From Cryobacterium algoritolerans (GTDB lineage Bacteria > Actinomycetota > Actinomycetes > Actinomycetales > Microbacteriaceae), in the NCBI RefSeq assembly GCF_004402785.1, contig NZ_SOFP01000027.1, positions 468 to 55,581 of the forward strand: a stretch of 55,114 nucleotides of DNA, given 5' to 3'. This document shows, piece after piece, positions 24,776-33,459 of this stretch (its first letter is position 1; the number at the start of each line of letters is the position of its first letter). Under the pieces are notes generated by a model. That model was given only the letters and a program-made list of their open reading frames with translations. It made no database searches and was not told the DNA's origin. The translations under genes and the position numbers were made by a program.

Positions 24776-27136
24776 ATGAGTGACTCCGGGCGCGCCGCTG
24801 CCGGTGTGACCGGTGGCTTTCTAGGATTCATTGCGATGAGCGTCGTCGCGGGGGTGCTTGTCGCCGCGGCGGTGACCCCGGCCATGGCCGTCTCGGGACT
24901 TGCGGCGACCAATGCAATCACGCTGTTTGATAATCTCCCGAACTACCTCAAGATCGGCGAGCTTGCCGAGGGGTCCACTATCTACGCCACCGCGGCCGAC
25001 GGGTCGTTGCATAAGCTGGCCACCTTCTACGAGCAGAATCGCGAGGAGATCGCGTGGGAGGACATTCCTCAATTTGCGAAGGATGCCGCAGTCTCTGGTG
25101 AAGACCCTCGCTTCTTCGAGCACGGCGGCGTCGACGCCCAGGGAACGTTGAAGGCTGCTGTCCAACTCGCACTGGGTCGCGGCGGCGGTCGCGGCGGGTC
25201 ATCCATCACCCAGCAATACGTGAAAAACGTGCAGGTGCAGAACGCGGTGATGAACGCCAAGACGACGAAGGAGCGAGAGGATGCCGTTGACGCGGCAACC
25301 GAGCCGACCCCGGATCGCAAGCTCAAGGAGATCCGCCTCGCGATCGGCGTGGAGAAGAACTACACGAAAACGCAGATCCTCGCCGGTTACCTCAACATCG
25401 CCTACTTCGGTGGAACCGTCTACGGGATCGAAGCGGCCAGCAAGTATTATTTCGGCGGCGTCAGCGCCAAGGACCTCACGCTGGAGCAGGTCGCGAGTTT
25501 GCTGGCGATCGTGAACTATCCCGAGAAGTTCCGGCTCGACCGTCCGGACAGTGTGAAGAACGGCGCGGCCAACGGCTACGCAGACAACAAGTCCCGGCGC
25601 GACTACATCCTCCACAAGATGCTCACCTACCAGAAGATCGGGGCGGAGCAGTATGCGGCGGCGATCGCGGCACCGGTCGTCCCGACGATCACGCCGCCGA
25701 CCACCGGATGCGAGGCGGCCGGCGGGGCGGGCTTCTTCTGCGACTACGTCTACTGGAGCATCCGCACCAACGAGGCCTTCGGCGCCACCGCAGACGAACG
25801 CGTCGAGAAGCTACGCCGCGGCGGGCTGGACATCTACACAACCCTTGACCTCGGGTTGCAGGCCGCCGCCGAAGCCGCCATCAACGAGAATGTGCCCAGC
25901 ACGGACTCGCGCTTCGACGTCGGTGCCACGGCCGTCACCGTGCAGCCGGGCACCGGCCGCATCGTGGCGATGGCCCAGAACAAGACGTTCAGCAACGATC
26001 CGGAGGTGCTCAAGGCGAACGGGCCGTCATGGACATCCGTGAACTACAACACCGACATCGACTACGGCGGATCCAGCGGGTTCCAGCCAGGCTCCACCTA
26101 TAAGGCGTTCACCCTCGGAGAGTGGGTCAACGCGGGCCACTCACTTCGCGAGAACTTCGACGGGCGCCGGCGCACCTTCACCCATTTCACGAACAGTTGC
26201 GACGGCGATTGGAGCGGCAATTTCGCACCCCGCAACGACGATGGGCGCATCGCCAGCAATGCCGTCGACGCGACGAAGTGGTCGGTCAACTCCAGTTTCG
26301 TGGCCATGGCGAGCAAGCTCGACCTGTGCAAGATCAAGGAGCTTGCGCAGTCGTTCGGGGTGCACCGGGCCGACGCTGATCCACTGCAAATGTTCCCGTC
26401 GGACGTGCTCGGCACCCAGGAGGTCGCTCCACTCACGATGGCCGAGGCGTTCGCGGGAATTGCCAACGGCGGCGTGACCTGTTCGCCGACCGCCATTGAC
26501 CGGATCGTCGACCGTTTCGACAAGGAAATTGCGCCTCCGGCCCGTGACTGCACGCAGGCGGTGCCGGCCAATGTCGCCAACGCCATGGCATACGCGATGC
26601 AGCAGACGTTCGCGGGCGGTGGAACGGCCACGGCCTCGAACACGGGAACCGGCGTGCCCCACATCGGGAAGACCGGAACGACCGACTCCGCCAAAGACAC
26701 CTGGATGATCGGGGCCAGCGCGAAGGCGGCGACCGCGGTGTGGGTCGGCAACGTCACCGGCGAGGCCAACCTGCGCAATCTGAGGTTCGACAGCGGCCAG
26801 GCGGCCACCGCCCGCCACCGGATCTGGCCGCGCATCATGAAGGTCGCCGACGATGCCTGGGGCGGTGGCGCATTTGCTGAACCCGATGCGTCCGCCCTGC
26901 GCGTCGTGCGGGCAGGCATCCCGGAGGTGGTGGGCAAGGCACCGGAAGACGCTCGGCGCATTCTCGAGGCGGCCGGCTTCGGCGTCACGGATGCCGGACA
27001 ACAGGATTCCGAGCTCCCCGCCGGACTGGTCTCGGCCACGAGTCCGTCCGGCACCGCGCCACGCGGCGCCACGATCTCCCTCTACACGAGCAACGGGGCC
27101 CGGATCCCCACACCTAAGCCGACGCCTTCGGGCTGA
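24776..27136 (+). CDS. Class A penicillin-binding protein (bifunctional peptidoglycan synthase) with PASTA domain
   Basis: 786 residues from ATG 24776; in-frame starts reach back to 24722 but no ribosome site decides. A membrane helix lies at about 10-45. The glycosyltransferase-51 domain follows, with EDPRFFEHGG near 109-118 and RGGSSITQQYVKN. The transpeptidase domain has STYK near residue 440 (catalytic serine), SVN near 502 and KTG near 630. A PASTA repeat (IPEVVGKAPEDARRILEAAG) and a Pro/Thr tail end it. It polymerises and cross-links lipid II outside the membrane. Homologues of the PonA/PBP1 type are common in actinobacteria. It appears monocistronic. Confidence 0.93.
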   Translation: MSDSGRAAAGVTGGFLGFIAMSVVAGVLVAAAVTPAMAVSGLAATNAITLFDNLPNYLKIGELAEGSTIYATAADGSLHKLATFYEQNREEIAWEDIPQFAKDAAVSGEDPRFFEHGGVDAQGTLKAAVQLALGRGGGRGGSSITQQYVKNVQVQNAVMNAKTTKEREDAVDAATEPTPDRKLKEIRLAIGVEKNYTKTQILAGYLNIAYFGGTVYGIEAASKYYFGGVSAKDLTLEQVASLLAIVNYPEKFRLDRPDSVKNGAANGYADNKSRRDYILHKMLTYQKIGAEQYAAAIAAPVVPTITPPTTGCEAAGGAGFFCDYVYWSIRTNEAFGATADERVEKLRRGGLDIYTTLDLGLQAAAEAAINENVPSTDSRFDVGATAVTVQPGTGRIVAMAQNKTFSNDPEVLKANGPSWTSVNYNTDIDYGGSSGFQPGSTYKAFTLGEWVNAGHSLRENFDGRRRTFTHFTNSCDGDWSGNFAPRNDDGRIASNAVDATKWSVNSSFVAMASKLDLCKIKELAQSFGVHRADADPLQMFPSDVLGTQEVAPLTMAEAFAGIANGGVTCSPTAIDRIVDRFDKEIAPPARDCTQAVPANVANAMAYAMQQTFAGGGTATASNTGTGVPHIGKTGTTDSAKDTWMIGASAKAATAVWVGNVTGEANLRNLRFDSGQAATARHRIWPRIMKVADDAWGGGAFAEPDASALRVVRAGIPEVVGKAPEDARRILEAAGFGVTDAGQQDSELPAGLVSATSPSGTAPRGATISLYTSNGARIPTPKPTPSG

Positions 27137-27481
27137 CCCGGCCCGGCCCGGCTTGGGTCGCCCAACGGACGCGCTCTTCTGCGCACAGGCGGGACGGCGG
27201 CCAAGCGAATCCCGACAACAGGCGGCCGGTTGGTGGCAGGACCAGAGATCTGATCCTGACCCGCAACTTATTCGGTTACTCGGGCTCAAACGCCCTAACC
27301 CGGTCGGCCATCAGGACCTGTAGGGGAGCTGCCGGGTGGAACGCGAGCTGGGCTATCTGATTGCCCCGTCTACCTCGTGGGGTCGTGGTCTCGGTACAGC
27401 TGCTGCGCGCGCCGGAGTCGAATTCGGTTTCGATGGCCTTGGGGTCCATCGTTGGTCGCAGCACTGTGGTTGAGTGTGCAG
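27137..27481. other. Gene-free stretch
   Basis: About 345 bases after the PBP gene. No supportable gene and no strong hairpin are seen. Confidence 0.4.
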
Positions 27482-27616
27482 GTGACAGTCGAGAGTCATT
27501 TTCGAAATCTCACCGTGGACGGGCTGGTCAACGTCCGCGACCTGGGAGGCCAGCGACGGATCCCGGGGCGTGGGCCGGCGGGCGAGAGGCCAAAGCCGGC
27601 GGGCGAAGAGAAATGA
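27482..27616 (+). pseudogene. N-terminal fragment of a tyrosine phosphatase-like protein
   Basis: 44 codons read VTVESHFRNLTVDGLVNVRD-LGG before turning into unrelated Pro/Gly-rich sequence and a TGA. L-x-x-D-G-L-V-N-V-R-D-L-G-G is the usual beginning of actinobacterial tyrosine/serine phosphatases of the PtpB kind; the catalytic C-x5-R is absent. The fragment ends eight bases before the NmrA-like gene. Confidence 0.45.
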
Positions 27617-27623
27617 GCACCTG

Positions 27624-28490
27624 ATGGGCAGCATCCTCGTGACCGGGGCCTCCGGAACGGTTGGGCGGGCGGTGGCCGACGCTCTTGTGGCGGCCGGTGA
27701 GCACGTCGTTTCCGCGGTGCGTGATCCTGCGTCCGGCGGCGACGCCTCTGGGGTCTCCATCACGCCGGGCAGCGAGGCGCGCGGGTTCGACTTCAGCGGT
27801 CCGTCCGGCTGGGCGAAGGCCTTCACCGGGGTCGACCGCCTGTTCCTGCTGCGCCCTCCCGCGATCGCGAATGTGGAGGAGACTCTGCTTCCGGTGATCG
27901 ACCGGGCGCTGGAGCACGGAATCCGTCACATCGTGTTCCTCTCCATGCAGGGAGTGCAATTCAACACCATGACGCCGCACCACGCCGTGGAGAGACACTT
28001 GAAGAAGCGGAAGGCGCCCTACACGTTCCTGCGGCCGAACTTTTTCATGCAAAACCTTTCGACCGTTTACCGGGACGAGATTCGCGACGACAGCGAGATC
28101 TACCTGCCGGCGGCCGGAGCTCACACGGCGTTCATCGATGCCAGGGACATCGGCCGGGTCGCCGCTCGCGTGTTCACGGAACCCGGGCATCTGAGCAAGG
28201 CCTACACGCTCTCGGGCGAGCAGTCGCTGACCTACGACCAGGTCGCGGGCGTCCTCTCAGAGGTGCTCGGACGCCGGATCACCTACGCCCGACCGACCGC
28301 CTCGGAGTACAGCGCGCGGCTGGCGGCCCGCGGCGCCACCGCGGACTTCATCGCGGTGCAGCAAATGATCTACCGGATCGTGCGACTCCAGGTGTCCGCG
28401 TTCCCGAACCGTGCCATCCGAAAGCTGACCGGCACGCCGGCGACCTCGTTCCGGCAATTCGCGATCGACCACCAGGCCCTCTGGGAATAG
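27624..28490 (+). CDS. NmrA-like NAD(P)-binding protein
   Basis: 288 residues from ATG 27624. An N-terminal Rossmann loop, ILVTGASGTVGRAVADALVA, is followed by FLLRPPAIANVEETLLPVID, HIVFLSMQGVQF and LRPNFFMQNLSTVYRDEI, typical of the NmrA/QOR2 group of atypical SDRs. They sense or use NAD(P)(H) and may act as quinone reductases; the catalytic tyrosine of classical SDRs is missing. Convergent with the exported-protein gene downstream. Single gene, no regulator seen. Confidence 0.85.
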   Translation: MGSILVTGASGTVGRAVADALVAAGEHVVSAVRDPASGGDASGVSITPGSEARGFDFSGPSGWAKAFTGVDRLFLLRPPAIANVEETLLPVIDRALEHGIRHIVFLSMQGVQFNTMTPHHAVERHLKKRKAPYTFLRPNFFMQNLSTVYRDEIRDDSEIYLPAAGAHTAFIDARDIGRVAARVFTEPGHLSKAYTLSGEQSLTYDQVAGVLSEVLGRRITYARPTASEYSARLAARGATADFIAVQQMIYRIVRLQVSAFPNRAIRKLTGTPATSFRQFAIDHQALWE

Positions 28491-28526
28491 CCGTGCGCCC
28501 GCAGCAGCAGGCGCAGGGCGCCCGGG

Positions 28527-29093
28527 TCATCCGTTCGCGCGGGACGGCCGCACGACCTCGCCGCGTTGGGTGAGCTCGATGACCTTCTTCGTGCCGTTCG
28601 CCAGGGTGACCTCCACCTCGAACGCGTGATCGACGGCGCTGCTGCGGCCGAACCCGGTCACGGTGCCGCCACCCACCTCGGCGAGGGCTACCTGCCCGGC
28701 GCTGGTGCGCTCGAGGCTGGCATGTTCGGCGCTGTCCAGGGTGCGTGCGGGGAGCCCTGCTGCGACGTCGCCGAGCCAGCCGGGCGCGCTCACCCAGACC
28801 ACGGTGAATGACCTGTCGAGTTCGACGGTCACCTCGACCCCGTTCGCGAGCCGGGTCTCCACGGCATAGGGCGGGCCGGGGGCCGTGCGGCGGTGGGCAT
28901 CCGTCACCGTGCCGGGGCCCAGTTCGGCCAGTGCGGCGTCGCTCGCGTGCGCCAGCACCGTGCCGGTGAGTTGTGTGTCGTCGGTGCTGCCAACGGTGGC
29001 GATTCCGGCCATCGCGAGGATGACGGACGCGCCCACGACGGCGGCGACTATCCACGTTCGCTTCTGCACCCGGGTTGACGTGATGATACTCAT
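28527..29093 (-). CDS. Membrane-anchored exported protein with two PepSY-like segments
   Basis: 188 residues from ATG 29093 (an upstream in-frame start at 29123 is less likely). A membrane helix or signal anchor (WIVAAVVGASVILAMAGIA) follows a short basic N-terminus. Outside are two similar segments: AELGPGTVTDAHRRTA with VEVTVELDRSFTVV, and AEVGGGTVTGFGRSSA with TKKVIELTQRGEVV. This G-G-x-V-x...V-x-L-D pattern resembles PepSY folds, which often inhibit peptidases or bind membrane proteins. Function is inference. Confidence 0.65.
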   Translation of the reverse strand: MSIITSTRVQKRTWIVAAVVGASVILAMAGIATVGSTDDTQLTGTVLAHASDAALAELGPGTVTDAHRRTAPGPPYAVETRLANGVEVTVELDRSFTVVWVSAPGWLGDVAAGLPARTLDSAEHASLERTSAGQVALAEVGGGTVTGFGRSSAVDHAFEVEVTLANGTKKVIELTQRGEVVRPSRANG

Positions 29094-29320
29094 GCCCCCC
29101 AGTGTGGGGGACAGACCGCGCATTCGGATGACAGCCGCGCCGAGAATTACTCGCTTCTCAGCCTGCGCACGCTGGCGAGTGAGGCAGGGTCAAGCGAACG
29201 ACACTCCACCTGCATCCCCGAACCCGGCACGCCCGGTGATTCACCGGAATCTCCCCGTTCGGGGGACTGCTGCCGGCAGGCGGCGACTCGCTAGATTCGA
29301 CTGAGCAGCTGGGGAGAACG

Positions 29321-30139
29321 ATGACGACAGACAGTTCGGCCGTGCGGCAGCGCTTCCCGGCCCAGTCGGTCATCGAGCAGTTGCTGTATGAGCAGGGGAG
29401 CATGCCACCCCTGTCCTGGCTCGCCCGTCTCTTCGGTGGTTCTCCGCTCGGCGTCGAGGGGGTGCCTCGGTACCTGGGTGCGAAGGGCGAGATCACCGTC
29501 GGCGCCCTCCTGGAGACGCTCCCGCCGGAATGGATCGTCTTCCACGCCATCCCCATCGCCGGTCGCAATTCTGACATCGACCATCTCGTGGTGGGCCCGG
29601 GCGGCATCTTCACCATCACCTCGATGTGCCACGTCGGCGCCACACGCCACAGCGCCGATGTCTGGGTCGGCAAACGCATCATGCTTGTTGCCGGCCGGAA
29701 GGTTTCTCACTTGCGTGATTCCGAGTGCGAGGCCGAGCGGGTCACACACCTGGTCCGGGAGAGGATGCCGCTGCTCACGCCGGTGCAACCGGTGATCGCG
29801 CTGGTCGACCCGAAGCGCCTGACCATCGCGGACAAGCCGGAGCAGGTCAAGGTGATCGATGCCCAGGACCTGCGCCGATGGTTGGTGAAGCTCCACCCTG
29901 TGTTGAGCGCCGGGGAGGTGCAGGAGGTCTCCGACCTGGTCGACAGTCCGAACACCTGGCGACCGCTGCCCCTGCCCACTGCCGACGACGACCTGATGGA
30001 GCGCTTCACCGCGCTCGATGCGCAGGTGCGGTCGGCCGGCATCCGCCGCCTGCTCTGGGTGCTGGTCGGTGCCGCCACCGCGATCGGTGTCAGCATCGTC
30101 GTGCTGCACGCCCTCGAAGCCAGCCAGATCGTCGGCTGA
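29321..30139 (+). CDS. NERD-domain protein with C-terminal membrane helix (copy 1, altered active site)
   Basis: 272 residues from ATG 29321 behind GGGGAGA. The NERD (nuclease-related) fold is seen in KGEITVGALLETLPPEWIVF and SDIDHLVVGPGGIFTIT; after the D-x-D-H-L-V-V-G-P strand the family usually has T-K, whereas here the text is SMCHVGATRH, so the conserved lysine is lost. A membrane helix ends it (LLWVLVGAATAIGVSIVVLH). It is a paralogue of the protein at 52933, which keeps NTKQH. The divergence suggests a non-catalytic copy. Confidence 0.8.
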   Translation: MTTDSSAVRQRFPAQSVIEQLLYEQGSMPPLSWLARLFGGSPLGVEGVPRYLGAKGEITVGALLETLPPEWIVFHAIPIAGRNSDIDHLVVGPGGIFTITSMCHVGATRHSADVWVGKRIMLVAGRKVSHLRDSECEAERVTHLVRERMPLLTPVQPVIALVDPKRLTIADKPEQVKVIDAQDLRRWLVKLHPVLSAGEVQEVSDLVDSPNTWRPLPLPTADDDLMERFTALDAQVRSAGIRRLLWVLVGAATAIGVSIVVLHALEASQIVG

Positions 30140-30234
30140 GTCGGCGCCCGCGCGCCTGAACGGCACACCAACGATCGGATAACACCCCCTGAACGGGGGC
30201 GTTCTCGTCACTCGGGCATGATCTACTCGGGCGA

Positions 30235-31533
30235 ATGGATGCGACACGAAGACAATTCATCACGACCGCGGGAACCGTGGCGGCCGGGGCGCTCGTCGCC
30301 GGCGGCACCATCGCCGCACAGGCTGTGACCGGTGTCACGACCGGTGCCGCAGGCGCTATGGCCGCCTCGAGCATGCCGAACCCCGCCGACTCCGGCATCG
30401 ACCACATCATCGTGTTGATGATGGAGAACCGCTCCTTCGACCACTTCCTGGGCTGGGTGCCAGGTGCCGACGGCAAACAGACCGGGTTGAATTACCGCGA
30501 CCGCTACGGGCTGCCGCGTTCCACCTATCACCTCGCCGACTTCCAGGGCTGCGGTCATCCCGACCCCGACCACTCCTACGAGGGCGGGCGGATCCAGTTC
30601 AACGGGGGAGCCTGCGACGGTTGGCTGAAAGCCGGCGAGAGCGACGAATTCGCCGTGGGCTACTACGACGCCGACGACCTCGATTTCTGGCGCCAGGCCG
30701 CACCGGACTGGACCATCTGCGACCGCTACTTCGCCGCCACCATGGCCGAGACCTACCCGAACCGGTTCTACCAGCACTCCGCCGCCACCGACCGCACCCA
30801 CAACTCCACGGTCACCAGCACGCTGCCGACCATCTGGGACCGCCTGGCCGACGCCGGGCTGGGCGGCAAGTACTACTTCGGCGACGTGCCCTTCACCGCA
30901 CTGTGGGGCACGAAATACCTGGGAATCTCCCACCCGCACGCCGATTTCCTGGCCGACTGCGCCTCGGGTGCCCTGCCGGAGGTATCGTTCGTCGACCCCC
31001 GGTTCAGCGACGAGGGGTCCGGCACGTCGGGCGACGACCACCCGCACGCCGACATCCGCTCGGGCGAGCTCTTCCTCGCCGAGGTGTACGCGGCCGTTAC
31101 CCGCAGCCCGGCCTGGGCCCGCACGATGCTGGTCGTGAACTACGACGAGTGGGGCGGCTTCTTCGACCATGTCGCCCCGGCCACGGCCCCGGATGCCGAC
31201 CCGGGCAACGCCCTACGCGGCTTCCGGGTACCCTCCATCGTCATCTCGCCGCGCGCCAGGCGAGGCCACATCGCCCATGACACGTATGACCACACTTCCG
31301 TGCTCAAGGCGATCGAATGGCGCTGGGGCCTCGCACCGCTGACCAGCCGGGATGCCGCCGCCCGTAACATCGCCGAGGTCCTCGACTTCTACACACCCGT
31401 GAACCTCAGCGCTCCCGGCTACCAGGTGCCCCCGTTCGTGGCCGGGGCGCCGTGCACTCCGGTGGGTACCCCTTCCGTCGAGGAGTGGCCCGCCCTCCGG
31501 CAGAAGGCCGTCGCAGATGGGTGGGTGCTCTGA
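30235..31533 (+). CDS. Secreted phospholipase C (phosphoesterase family)
   Basis: 432 residues from ATG 30235. A twin-arginine signal (TRRQFITTAG and a hydrophobic stretch) exports it. The PF04185 pattern begins IDHIIVLMMENRSFDHFLGW, and continues with AETYPNRFYQHSAATDRTHN, the catalytic-type Asn/His region, VNYDEWGGFFDHVAP, and SIVISPRARRGHIAHDTYDH-TSVLKAIEWRWGL. These enzymes hydrolyse phospholipids or related phosphodiesters. It overlaps the next gene's ATG by three bases (TGATG), so both are in one operon. Confidence 0.9.
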   Translation: MDATRRQFITTAGTVAAGALVAGGTIAAQAVTGVTTGAAGAMAASSMPNPADSGIDHIIVLMMENRSFDHFLGWVPGADGKQTGLNYRDRYGLPRSTYHLADFQGCGHPDPDHSYEGGRIQFNGGACDGWLKAGESDEFAVGYYDADDLDFWRQAAPDWTICDRYFAATMAETYPNRFYQHSAATDRTHNSTVTSTLPTIWDRLADAGLGGKYYFGDVPFTALWGTKYLGISHPHADFLADCASGALPEVSFVDPRFSDEGSGTSGDDHPHADIRSGELFLAEVYAAVTRSPAWARTMLVVNYDEWGGFFDHVAPATAPDADPGNALRGFRVPSIVISPRARRGHIAHDTYDHTSVLKAIEWRWGLAPLTSRDAAARNIAEVLDFYTPVNLSAPGYQVPPFVAGAPCTPVGTPSVEEWPALRQKAVADGWVL

Positions 31534-32723
31534 TGAGCCTGAAGCGGGCCACCTACGCGAGGCCGCAGCGTGGTTCTCTGCGGCTCGCCCTCGGACTGCG
31601 TCGGCTCTTCGGATTGCGGTGGGTGGCCGCCGCTGCGCTGATCCTGCTCGCCGTCGCCGGGGCCGGCCAGACGATCGGCCAGGCCCAGGCCGGTGCGGCG
31701 CCCGCGCGGGCCGCGGCCGGCTACCTCCCGGGGGCGAAGCACGTCTTCGTGATCAACCTGGAGAACAAGGGCTACGACAGCGCCTGGGGTGCGAACTCGG
31801 CTGCCCTCTACCTGTCGGGGACCCTCCGCGGCCAAGGCGTGTTGCTCACCCAGTACTTCGGGGTGGCACACAATTCCCTGCCCAATTACATCGCACAGCT
31901 TTCGGGGCAGGGGCCGAACCCACAGACCCAGGCCGACTGCCAGACCTACTCCCCGTTCGTCGGCACAGGAACAGCCAGTCCGGGCCAGTTCGTCGGCGAC
32001 GGATGCGTGTACCCGGCCGACGTGCCCACGGTCGCGGGCCAGCTCAGCGACACCGGGCGCAACTGGAAGGGCTACCAGGAGGACATGGGCACGGCGTGCC
32101 GGCATCCGTCGCCCGGAGCCGTCGACGATACCCAGAAGGCCAGGGTCGGCGACCAATACGCGGTCAGGCACAACCCGTTCGTCTACTTCGCGGGCATCAC
32201 CGGCTCGCGCGACTGCGCCCGGAACGACGTCGACCTCGGCGCCCTGAAGACCGACCTGGCCACGGTTGCCACCACCCCGAACCTCTCGATGATCACCCCG
32301 AACCTCTGCCACGACGGCCACGACGCGCCCTGTGTCGACGGCGAGCCGGGCGGACTGGCCAGCGCCGACAACTGGCTGAAGGAATGGGTGCCGGTGATCA
32401 CGGAGTCACCAGCGTTCAAGAAAGACGGCGTGCTCGTGATCACCTTCGACGAATCCGACAGCCCGCAGTCCGATTCGTCCGCCTGCTGCGGTGAAGGCCC
32501 GGGGCCAAACAGTCCGCTGCCCGGGATCACCGGGCTCGGTGGCGGCCGGGTGGGTGCCCTGGTGCTGTCGCCGTTCGTGGCCGGCGGAACCACGTCGACC
32601 ACGCCGTACAACCACTACAGCCTGCTCGCGAGCATCGAAGACACCTTTGCGCTGCCCTACCTCGGCTACGCGGCCACGCCGGGGCTCAACCGGTTCGGCC
32701 TCGACGTCTACAACGGAGGCTGA
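31533..32723 (+). CDS. Secreted acid-phosphatase-like phosphoesterase (SapM-like), copy 1
   Basis: 396 residues from ATG 31533, overlapping the PLC stop. A long basic N-terminus precedes a hydrophobic signal anchor (WVAAAALILLAVAGAGQTIG). The phosphoesterase domain starts HVFVINLENKGYDSAWG and includes AHNSLPNYIAQLSGQGPN, TPNLCHDGHDAPC and VLVITFDESDSPQSDSSACC, with metal ligands likely in the D-E-S-D and H-D-G-H-D segments. This matches PF04185 phosphatases such as mycobacterial SapM, which removes phosphate from phosphoinositides. A close paralogue lies at 43122. The substrate here is unknown. Confidence 0.85.
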   Translation: MSLKRATYARPQRGSLRLALGLRRLFGLRWVAAAALILLAVAGAGQTIGQAQAGAAPARAAAGYLPGAKHVFVINLENKGYDSAWGANSAALYLSGTLRGQGVLLTQYFGVAHNSLPNYIAQLSGQGPNPQTQADCQTYSPFVGTGTASPGQFVGDGCVYPADVPTVAGQLSDTGRNWKGYQEDMGTACRHPSPGAVDDTQKARVGDQYAVRHNPFVYFAGITGSRDCARNDVDLGALKTDLATVATTPNLSMITPNLCHDGHDAPCVDGEPGGLASADNWLKEWVPVITESPAFKKDGVLVITFDESDSPQSDSSACCGEGPGPNSPLPGITGLGGGRVGALVLSPFVAGGTTSTTPYNHYSLLASIEDTFALPYLGYAATPGLNRFGLDVYNGG

Positions 32724-32738
32724 CCCGGCTGCACCGAA

Positions 32739-32761
32739 GGCCGGCCGCGCCGCGACCGGCC
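32739..32761 (+). terminator. GC-rich hairpin after the PLC/phosphatase operon
   Basis: GGCCGG(CCGC)...(GCGA)CCGGCC forms a ten-base stem with one mismatch and a three-base loop, 16 bases after the phosphatase stop. No T-run follows. Plausible terminator. Confidence 0.45.
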
Positions 32762-32793
32762 GAGTCCTCTCGCGGCAGGCTAGGTTGGGCAGG

Positions 32794-33204
32794 GTGAACA
32801 GCGACCTGACGGATGATGCGGCCGGCTTCCTGACCGAACGCCACCTCGGTGTCCTGTCAACCCTCGGGCCGCGGGGCAGCATCCACTCGGTACCGGTCGG
32901 TTTCACCCTTGATGGTGGTGTCGTGCGGATCATCACCTCCGACGGTACCCAGAAGGTGCGCAACGTGGAGCGTGGCGGCCAGGCCACGGTCGCCCAGGTC
33001 GACGGGCGGCGCTGGATCTCGTTCGCCGGCCCCGCGCGCATCATCCGCGACCCGGATGCCGTCGCCCGGGCGGTGGCACTCTATGCCGGGCGCTACAAGC
33101 AGCCCCGCGTAAATCCGACCCGGGTCGTGATCGACATCGTCGTGGATACGGTGATGGGGTCGCCCACGATGCGTCCGGCCGGGCCAACGGCAACGTCGGG
33201 ATGA
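32794..33204 (+). CDS. PPOX-class F420-dependent oxidoreductase-like protein
   Basis: 136 residues from GTG 32794. The split-barrel pattern is clear: DDAAGFLTERHLGVLSTLGP-RGSIHSVPVGFTLDGG, then ITSDGTQKVRNVERGGQATV and RRWISFAGPARIIRDPDAV. It fits the F420-binding PPOX subfamily (TIGR03618 type), cytoplasmic. The reaction is unknown. It follows the phosphatase by 70 bases, after a hairpin, so it is likely a separate unit. Confidence 0.82.
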   Translation: MNSDLTDDAAGFLTERHLGVLSTLGPRGSIHSVPVGFTLDGGVVRIITSDGTQKVRNVERGGQATVAQVDGRRWISFAGPARIIRDPDAVARAVALYAGRYKQPRVNPTRVVIDIVVDTVMGSPTMRPAGPTATSG

Positions 33205-33459
33205 TCCAGAGAGTGATACTCCGGTCCTTTATCATCAAGCCGCCAGCGCTGTGGGTGGCGCTGTCAGGAATGGCGAGCACGGATCATCGCATGTGCTTTC
33301 TCGGGCTCTGGTAGATCGGCTTCGAATTCACGTGTGCCGTCAGTCTCAAGGCCGATGATTCAACCAACTGGGCTCGGATCCAGATCATCGAACGATTGGT
33401 TATGAACGAAGCAATTTCTCACACGTGGATACCTGAGCGCCGTCGAAAGTGCCTGCGAG

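Noticed and set aside
26141..27289. 382-codon minus-strand frame over the PBP gene
   Set aside because: Shadow of the clearly coding PBP; composition Arg/Gly-rich and no family pattern.
28495..28521. GCGCCC...GGGCGC as a bidirectional terminator between convergent genes
   Set aside because: Stem of six with a 15-base loop is too weak to call in such GC-rich DNA.
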